Shown piece after piece: positions 25,901-36,200 of a stretch of DNA of 64,000 nt. Position 1 is the first letter of the stretch. Every line of letters starts with the position of its first letter. A model generated the notes under the pieces. The model saw only the letters and a program-made list of their open reading frames with translations. It searched no databases and was not told the origin of the DNA. The stretch covers positions 7,910,501 to 7,974,500 of the forward strand of contig NC_092580.1 of the NCBI RefSeq assembly GCF_037975245.1. Reading direction: 5' to 3'. Source of the DNA: Apostichopus japonicus (lineage: Eukaryota; Echinodermata; Holothuroidea; Aspidochirotida; Stichopodidae). The translations under genes and the position numbers were made by a program.

Positions 25901-27249
25901 CAACAGAAGACAATATGTAATGATAAAGAATGCACTGTACACTATCTCATGAGATAATGACTTGCAGCAGCAAGCATGTAAAGTAACAAATGTAGAAATG
26001 GACCTTGTGAGTTGTTGATATTTTGGTTGTTTCATTTTACAGAAAAAGGAGCCAGTTGGAGAAGATGATGAAGCTGTCCCGGAGAGTATAAGCACCAAGC
26101 TTGATGACATAATAGACGATGATTTACGGGTAATTAATTACTACCTGACTCCTTGTTATATTCTTAAATTTACGGAGTAGTATTTTCCTTGCTAGAGGCA
26201 AAAGGAATCTATGCGTGATGGCGGTTTGCGAGTGTGTGACCCTCTAGGCTTGAAAACATGATGACTCAAGAAATATATGGTGGGTGAACTTCCTATTTAG
26301 TGAAAGAGCCCTATTGTCTCCTGCTGAGTTCAGAGGTCATTCGAAGTTAAAAGCGGTCAAAGTCTGAAGACCTTGTAAACAGGATAGCTCAAAGACTGTA
26401 AAGTGGATGAAATTCATATTTGATTTGTGGATGCACAATATGGAGTACAGTAGAAGAAGATCATTTTTTTCTGTGGAGGTAGAAGGTCATTTGAGGTCAA
26501 CAGTGGTCAAAGTCCAAAAACCTTGTAAACACATTGACGCTCAAAGTAGCGGCTGGATGACCTCCATATGTCGAAGAACCCTTTGTGGTCTGTTGAGGTC
26601 AAAGGTCGATTCAGGTCAACATGACAAAATTGGTGAAATTCTGGTTGAGAGGTCAAAGTCTGAAAAACCCAACCAATTTCTTTGATGAGTGGCTTTTCTA
26701 TGTCACAGGATTTGACCTTTGCTCTTTTAAGTGGCTGAGAGGGTTTCCAACTTCCACTAATGAGTAATGACTGCTATCTGTCATCAAGTTTTAAGGAGGG
26801 TAATACCTTTGCAATGGTCAAGCTATCTGGAAGTCTTTTCTGCTTCAACTTCTGGTACTTGACTTTAAGACACATTTTCCTCAGTGTCTTTATCATTTAG
26901 ATGATTCCATATATGAACGTATAAAGGCAAGGAATCACTCAGCCTGCTGGCTTTCTGGTTTCATTCAGGTGTTTATTCATTCTTTACAGCTCTGTTTGGT
27001 CATACATGACAGTCTAATAAATTTCAAATTGATTTCTTTTGTTGTGTCCACCATTCTCCTTACATATTTGTCTTCTCCTTGTGACCCTAGGCTCTCACCG
27101 TCAATCAAATCAAGAAGGTTAGATTACTGATTGATAAAGAAATGGCCAACTGTGACGAGCAGCGGTTGGAATGTGAGAAGATAAGGAAGGATAGTCTTTG
27201 GGAGATTGGCAATTTGCTTCATTCATCCTGCGTTATCAGCAACGATGAG
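22974..27249 (+). CDS. SARS1: SARS1 exons 1-4: N-terminal tRNA-binding arm
   Basis: Exons 22974-23109, 25375-25445, 26043-26129 and 27091-27249 encode residues 1-151, including the long antiparallel coiled coil. The eukaryotic insert [15 protein letters not shown] forms exon 3 on its own. Confidence 0.95.
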
Positions 27250-30200
27250 GTACGGTATTTAACGGCTTCTTTCATTTTGACAGTGGCTGGTTGTGTTTCA
27301 TGACCATGTATGACCATGTAGCCCTTCCATTCCTCGAGAAGAGATGTATGAACATTATGAACCAGCAAGCAAAACATCTGATGACTTGTATGAACATTAT
27401 GAACCAGCAAACATAACATCTGTAATGCTGTATTCCTCCATGGCAGGTATGTGTTCAGAAGATGTTGTAATATGGTTCTAATTGTCATGTAAATTGCATT
27501 AAAACAGATGTGTGTGACGGAACTTGGCAAGCGACCTTTCTAATAAATCTTTAGATTCGACCAAGGATGTACCTTCTCCGATAAGAGTAAGGAAAGCAAC
27601 ATCATTTATTGTGTCTGGTTTCATAACAACTCTACTAATGAAACATTAGACTCATCCAAGGATGTACCTTCTCAGATAAGAGTGAAGAAAGCAACATTTT
27701 ATATTGTGTCTGGTTACATAAAAAACAATCCAACTTCTCAAGATCAAATAGGAAATAGTCGATCACTTGGCAATAAAGTCACAGTTTGTTTGGTGAATTT
27801 ATTGCACGTTTCTATTCTTTATCCATCTATTTCAGTCATGTCTCCTTAATACAACAGAGCAGACCTGAAATATTTACGCTAAAATTTAAAGCAAATAAAC
27901 ACAGAGATAAAGTAACTAAAGGGAAGAAGCAATCTAAGAAATAATGTATGAAACGTCCAAGGAAGTTAAATCTATAAACTTGTGTCAGTCCAAAAATCAA
28001 ATTAAGGACATATTCCCTTTTGATATGGATCTGATATTAACCTGTTAAGCTTCCTCTCATTTGCTCCAGGAAGAAAATGGTGTTGAGAGGACATTCGGAG
28101 ACTGTGAAGTCAAGAAGAAGTACTCCCACGTGGACCTGATTCAGATGATCGATGGCATGGATGGCGAGAGGGGGGCAGCCGTATCAGGCAGCAGGGGTTA
28201 CTTTCTGAAGGTACTGTACACTCCACCCCTCACTAGTAGTTGCTGTGATTCAACAGACATATAAAAATCTGACTCTCACCAGAGGAGAATAATAAGGTGT
28301 GAAGTTTAGAAACCTATGTATGAACATGAATTTGCATTTCTTATGGGTCCCCCACCCCCACCCATTTGGAGAGGACAGGGTGTGAGTTAAGAATGGGAGA
28401 GTAGGAGTATCTATTATAAAGAAGGTTTTTCTGTTGCTCTACTAGTTTTCATCTTTATTTCTTCTCTGGTAGGGTCCGGCATTGTTTCTTTCCTTTGCAG
28501 TCCAGCAGCATGCCCTCAGGATCCTCTACACCAAAGGCTTTACACCCCTCTACACCCCCTTCTTCATGAGGAAAGAGATCATGCAGGAAGTTGCTCAACT
28601 CAGTCAGTTTGATGAAGAGCTCTATAAGGTAAGAGAAATGTTCCTTCACTTTTTGATGGGTCAGTTCTGGTTATCATCAATGCCAGCCACTGTGGAAGTA
28701 AGGTCACAAGTTGGTCTACCTTATAGAGGGACAGTTCTGGCTATCATGCCAGCCACTGTGGAAATAAGGTCATAGGGTAATCTACCTTATACAGGGACAG
28801 TTGATGTCCAATCTTCTGGATAGCTCTTCATGTATTGTATGATGTCACCAAGATCTTTATTCCTGGTGTTCAACAAAGGACATTGTAATTACCAAAAGAA
28901 GGTTAGATTGAAAATAGACTTAGCAAACCCAAGCAATAAATGACAGAGGATGTGTAAACAGAACCCCATCATCTCAAAGAGCTTAGCTGGATCTTTCAAA
29001 CCCTTAGAACATATTCTGTCCCAAACTTAATTTAAATTTGTGCAGTAAGCAAAGAGGTGCTGAAGTTTTTCATTCTCTAAGTCAAAAGAAGGACCAGAAG
29101 GAGAATCCTTAACAGTGATACAAAATAAAATATTGTCAGTGCCAATAATCCTGCTCAAATAGGAATACTGAAAGCATTGAGTCTAAGGTTCCTGCACTGC
29201 CATGTAGGGTACAGTAAAAAACTGGATATACAGTAATAGTTAGGATATACAAATGTTTGTTTTCATTTTACTAATGGCTCTTAGAGCAGAAGTAGAAGAA
29301 TAGATATGTAAACAAACTTTGCGTCGTTCCGTGTGGGAGAAATATTGCTCTCTTCAATGTTACCTGTTTACCTTCACATAGCTAGAAATAGCTTCATAAT
29401 GCCATAATAAACAAAGGAAGGGGAAATAAGGCTGTTATTAAGTATGTGAAGGAAATTGTGGTGCAACAAAATAATAGCTGGTGAAAAAGTCACCCTTATC
29501 AGACCTTGCTTTATTTTTAGACAACAAAATGGACAGACCTGACACAGTCTTGATGCGACTGTTATTTACTAAAGAATTGAAAAACACATCCCCTGAAGGA
29601 ATAAAAAACAAACTAAGCCCTCCCCAAGCATCTCAAACCTGGATGAACAAAACAGTTAGTAAGGAAAAACACCAGCTTTTATTAAAGAGACAAGCTAAGG
29701 GAAATGCTTCCCTTTAGGTATGTAACCCACAAAGCTGAAAAAAATATTTCCAAGGACTACTTTATAATTTCGGTCAGTAAACCTGTCTTTAAAACTATGG
29801 GACAAATGTGTGCAGGTGTATCATACAGGTATATACCGGTGCTGTGGCAGAGTGGATAAAGGCGGTGGCATTTGAGGCAATGAGGCTTAGCAATCGGGAG
29901 GTTCTGGGTTCGATACCTGGCTGGGTCATAGTAAGGTGCATCCAAGAGCAATCTACGGCTTTCCTTATCTGAAATGACTTTCTAAATTGAAAAGAATCCA
30001 AATTATAGTTAAAATGTTGAATTGGAAGCCACCCGACGTGTAAGTTGTAATCTATAAGCCCTCGCGGGCGCTGCCAAATTTGTGGTCACTTACGTCAAAA
30101 TAACTACTGAGTATATTTAAATCCCCATTGCTTTTTGTCGTTACAAAGAATGAACCACCTTTATTGCTCCTTTTCACTGTATAAAAGATTGAGTAGTTGC

Positions 30201-33200
30201 ATCAGTTCAGTACATAATGTTGATCAATGATCAATGCCTGTTTCTTCTCTTGCTTTGACAGGTGGTAGGGAAGGGTAGCGAGAAGGATGATGACACCACC
30301 TATGAAGAGAAATACCTGATAGCGACCTCGGAGCAGCCTATAGCTGCCTACCACAGGAATGAATGGATACCAACAAGTGAGCTGCCCAAGAAATATGGAG
30401 GGCTGTCCACATGCTTCAGGCAGGAGGTTGGGTCCCATGGAAGGGACACCAGGGGTATATTTAGAGTCCACCAATTTGAAAAGGTTGGATATTTTGTTTT
30501 ACAAACCGGACGTTGTTGATTTGAGCAATGAACATAAAGGGATATTGTGGTTGATGAGGATGATAGCTGAACCACATAGCTGGCAATTAACTTCTTTAGG
30601 TCAAAACCACGTAGCGTAGCATTTTGTGCGGCAAAAATTGTGAAAATTTGAAATGCATTTGGCAGCACCTACCAAAAAGTGCATTTGGAGTAATAGATTA
30701 GATACAGAGAACATTGACAGCTAAGCAACCATTCCAAATGTATCAAAGATAAATCTGTTTTTTTTAACTCTGGTTTATTTCATCTTCAATTGTCTTTTCC
30801 AAATTGCACATAATTTTACAGATAACAGGCAAAAATTTAGATGCAAAACAAAAGGTCATGGCAATTTACAATTGCATTTCTTAGTTCAGCATAAGTAACA
30901 CGATATTTATTTGGGTTCTTACGAGTAAAATAATTGTGCTGTTCCACTTGAATAGCAAATTTAAACTTATAAAAGAATATCCCTATAAGAACAGGTGTTT
31001 CTTTCTTCATCTTAAATGCATAACATATAATATTTCATATGAAATAGTAGGAAATAATATGGGTGTTTTCGGAACTTCCCATACCATAAAAACACATCTT
31101 TTATAGAAAAAAGAGAAATTTTTAATCAAGAAATCTACCTTCAACACTTAAAATAAAAGTGACACATTCCCCAAACAAGTGTTTAATCATTTCATCCCCA
31201 ATTGAACAGAATGTGCAGGAAAGAGTATTGACCTTTCTCATTAAAAAGAGCAACCTAGTTGTCGGTAAAATTCTGTGAAGAAATCTGAAACTGAAAAAGT
31301 TGAATTTTTGTCTCTTGAGCAATCGAAAAGGTCAGGGGAAATATTTGTTGCCAGTCTCTGTCCGAAATATCTGTAAACGAAATTGTTCCACTTCTTTATA
31401 GCAGTGGGGAAGCAGACAATACTTTTCAATAGAATGGAGTAAACAATACTTAGACATAGATGGAGCGTTCACAGCTTTGTTGAAATGGTTGTCCTTGTCA
31501 TTTGAAGGAAGGTCTGATCTCCAAGGCATGGATTCTTTGTCTCCAGCTTGATGGTGCTGCATTTAATAGACCCTACTAAAAAGAAAATGGAATTTGTTCA
31601 TGTAATGAATTGTTACAAAGTCATTATACGAAAGGAGAGCTCCTTTCTGATCAAGTGAGTCTCCCACGTACAAGACGTTACCATCAGACATATTTTTGTG
31701 TAAAACGGTTTTCTCATTTATACGAATATGTGAACTATTCCAAATAATCTGATTTTCAAAACTATCCAAAGGCTCAAGGTATGATATTTTACTGCACCAT
31801 CTGCCCAACAAAAATATTGGAAATTTTATACATTTCTTGAGAAAGAAAATTACAGAAAGGGGATAGGTTTATATCACAAAATATCTTCATGGACTCTGGC
31901 TTCCACAACAGTTACGTTACGCCCATGTGCATTTTAGGCTGTGAAAAACTTGCTATGTGTATTGCCTTGAAACCACAGACATTAACTGTATTTACTAAGG
32001 TAGAGGGCTTCACTTTGTGAAAGTCAAATCTTATAGTGTCAACAGGTGTAATTATAAAAAATTTGGGAGGATTAGGAATAATTAAAAACAAGTATACAAG
32101 TTGGGACAGGCCGTATAGCTTTCACGATAATGTTCCTACCCATGGGAGAAAGGTCACATGAAGACCACATATGCAAGAGATTTTTTCGTCCAGAAAGTTT
32201 GAGCTGGAAAGTAAACCTGTACGTGTCATCCCCATTGCTGGCGATGAAAATCCTTAATACTGAAAGGGGCCATTTGTTACCTTAATATTCAAATCTTAAG
32301 GAGGGGCTCGACGCTTATATGGGCCAAGTTGGTAGAAATATAATAAAAATCAATTAATTAATTAATTAATATTAGGCATAGTGCTGCATTGTTTCATTGC
32401 ATGCTGATTTGCAGTGCTGCAAGTGACACAGTAATACTACTGGAGTACCGGTGCAATGGATGTTGAATTATTTGTGATATTCCCTTGACAAGTTTCAGAG
32501 GAGACATCTCAAATGGTATATAGTTAATTGGGTATTATACTCACTATTTATTCCTCCTCTTTAATAATGATGATAATAAATAAATAATAATCATATTCCA
32601 AGCTTATAAAGCACCTTATCCAATTAAAATATAAATGCTCCAAGGCGCTGTTACAAATAAAAGGTAAACTGCAAACAAAGAAGAAGTGAACAATTATTTT
32701 GTTTAAAGCAGCATTTTGCGTTGGGTCGCTTTTTTCCACCTTTTTAACATGTGCATCGATTTTTTTAGATGTATCAATCATAAAACAGCAAACTAAGATA
32801 CAATCCAAGTTTCACCCTGCCAAGAGCGTTAATTAGCGAGTAATTAACGATTTATGTCGATAACGAGTAAAAGTGTCCTCGACAAAGTTTTCATATCTCC
32901 AAATCCACTAGTTTGAATTCCACCAATCAGTGAATAGTATGTTTATTCATGAGCATTTTGCGTTTGATCGCCGTTTTCTACTTTTTGATATGTCCATCGA
33001 GTTTTTTACATGCATCAAATCACAAAACAGCAAATTAAGATATTAGCCAAGTTTTCCCTGCCAAAAACGTTAATTGGCGAGTATTCCACATACAAAATTA
33101 ATCGCATTCAGTTCCCGAACCCACTAGTTTGAATTCAACCAATCAGAGATGCAGGTTTAGTTATGAGCCGTTGCTAAAAATAGATCCAAGACTTTGCCTT

Positions 33201-36200
33201 GGTACAACCAAGGAGTTGTTATGCAACTCCCTGGTACAACTGCCATATAGACTGTACACAAATCAAGCGTGGTGTTATATTACGTATCTGTCAATGACGT
33301 TCGTAGGGTTTAAATATTCATATTATGGGCGAGGTTTATTGGGTTCCCAACGGAAAATATCTTGGAGAACAAAGTTGAAAGTTGCAATTTTTTCGACTTT
33401 TATGCCACCATTTGAAGTAAAATATAAATAGATAAGCTAGTTATGTATGTCGTTATGGCATAGTGGAGTCAGTGAGGTTGAGAAAAATCATAGAAAAGGA
33501 CGCAAAATGCTGCTTTAAGGTATGTACTTTATATATAGTACCGAAAAGTAGCACACAGACAAAAATTAATATAATATTATCTGATTTAAAACCGAAAAAC
33601 AACACAAGGAAGACTAGGGGGGAAAAAATGCAAGTAATTAGCATAAAGCAGCTGTAAATGAGACAGTATTTACGTGTTTCCTAATTCATGAATTGTTAAT
33701 CAAACATTCAAATATATTTCTTCTTTTATTGTTTTTGTAAAGTCAGCTAGGATGATGATTCCTTTTACAGGGCCAACCTGTAATAAATTAATTGACTGTT
33801 AACTATTTTTTTTTTAACCGCCTTTTTTCTCCCCTAGGTTGAACAGTTTTGTATAACGTCGCCCGAGGACAACAAGTCTTGGGAGATGTTTGACGAAATG
33901 ATTCAGAATGCTGAGGAATTTACACAGTCCTTGGGAATCCCCTACCGTGTTGTAAATATCGTGTCAGGTGGGTAGCTCTACGGTATCTTATGAAAAATTA
34001 AATTCTCTTGAATATTTAGTAGATCTCTGGTATCTCATGAATAATTAGATTCTCTTGAAGGTTTAGTAGTTCTGTGGTACCTGATCAATAATTAGATTCT
34101 CTTGAATATTTAATAGTTCGAATATTTAGTAGTTCTGCGGTATCTCATAAATAATTAGATTCTCTTGAATATTTAGTAGTTCTGTGGTATCTCATAAATA
34201 ATTAGATTCTCTTGAATGTTAAGTAGTTCTGCGGTATCTCATCAATAATGAGATTCTCTTGAATATTTAGTAGATCTTTGGTATCTCATGAATAATTAGA
34301 TTCTCTTGAATGTTTAGTAGTTCTGTGGTATCTCATCAATAATTAGATTCTCTTGAATATTTAGTAGTTCGAATATTTAGTAGTTCTGCGGTATCTCATA
34401 AATAATTAGATTCTCTTGAATATTTAGTAGTTCTGTGGTATCTCATAAATAATTAGATTCTCTTGAATGTAAAGTAGTTTTGTGGTATCTCATGAATAAT
34501 TAGATTCTCTTGAATATTTAGTGGTTGTGTGGTATCTCATAAATAATAAAGATTCTATTGATTTTTAGTAGTTCTGTGGTATCTCATAAATAATGAGATT
34601 CATTTGAATATTTAGTAGTTATGTGGTATCTCATGAATAATTAGATACTCTTGAATATTTAGTAGTTCTGTGGTATCTCATGAATAATTAGATACTCTTG
34701 AATATTTAGTAGTTCTGTAGTATCTCATGAATAATTATATTCTCTTGAATGTTTAGTAGTTCTGTGGTATCTCGCAAATTGTCTCCAGAGGTCTTGTTCG
34801 CTTGATGACCTTGTCACTATGACCCTCTTCACAAAGGTCATTTTTCGTTGCTATCCTGTCAATATCTTATCGTAGGCTTTAAAATCAGAACAATATTTTT
34901 GTCATGAACATTCCTTGGAAATTCCCTTCTTCTGTAATTTTGACAGGCGCTCTGAACAATGCCGCAGCTAAGAAGCTTGACTTGGAGGCCTGGTTCCCAG
35001 GATCAGGGGCCTTCAGAGAGCTGGTCTCTTGTTCCAATTGTACTGATTATCAATCGAGGCGGCTACTAATACGATACGGTCAGAAGAAAATGAATGCTCA
35101 GGTGAGGAGATAGCACATTGTAACATGTTTGGTTTCTAGTATGTAACAGAAACCATTAACTTCATTATTAATGTGATATGACAGGCAGACATTCATCTGT
35201 GATGTCTGCATGTTAAAACATCACATCTCATTGGAAAAGTTTGGTTGTATTGAGGTGCCCAATGTATCTGTTAAGAGATTGGAAAAAGTTATCGTGATAT
35301 TTTCAATACTTGAGGATGATTGTAAATATACTTGAAAATATATTTAGTGGGTGACATACAACATAATTTGTTGCCAGTTCATATTTCCTCATCTGAGGCC
35401 AGGAGGATGGCCTGCTACTTAGGATATCAGTAATTAACAATGTACTGGTTTATGTCATACACCCATTGCCAGTGTGTGTGACATTACCAGGTTAGCTACT
35501 TCAGTAATTACCAATGTACTGGTTTGTGTTGTAACTCCATTGCCATTATGTGTGAAAGTACCAGGGTAGTCTGCAACTTGTAATATTTTATATCATTTAT
35601 GCCTTCTTTTCTTGTAGACTGACTTTGTACATATGTTGAATGCCACAATGTGTGCCAGTACCCGGGTGGTCTGTGCCATCTTAGAAAATAACCAAACAGA
35701 AGAAGGGATTGTTGTACCGGAAGGATTAAGGCAGTACATGCCAGATGGTAAGTAGTTGAACACATGAAGGATTAAGGCAGTACATATGCCAGATGTTAAG
35801 TAGCTAAACACATGAGGGATTAAGGCAGTACACCTAAGGGATTAAGGCAGTAAACCTGAGGGATTAAGGCAGATCATGCCAGATGGTTAGTAGTTAAACA
35901 CATTAGGTATTAAGGCAGTACATGCCAGATGGTAAGTAGCTAAACACATTAGGGATTAAGGCAGTACATGCCAGATGGTTAGTAGTTAAACACATGAGGG
36001 ATTAAGGCAGTACATGCCAAATGGTAAGTAGTTCAACACATGAAGGATTAAGGCAGTACACCTGAGGGATTAAGGCAGTTCATGCCAGATGGTTAGTAGT
36101 TAAACACATGAGGGATTAAGGCAGTACATGCCAAATGGTAAGTAGTTCAACACATGAAGGATTAAGGCAGTACATATGCCAGATGTTAAGTAGCTAAACA

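Noticed and set aside
29834-29920. tRNA gene (Ser/Leu type)
   Set aside because: A and B boxes are present but the acceptor stem does not close and the same body follows in three places, so it is a SINE.
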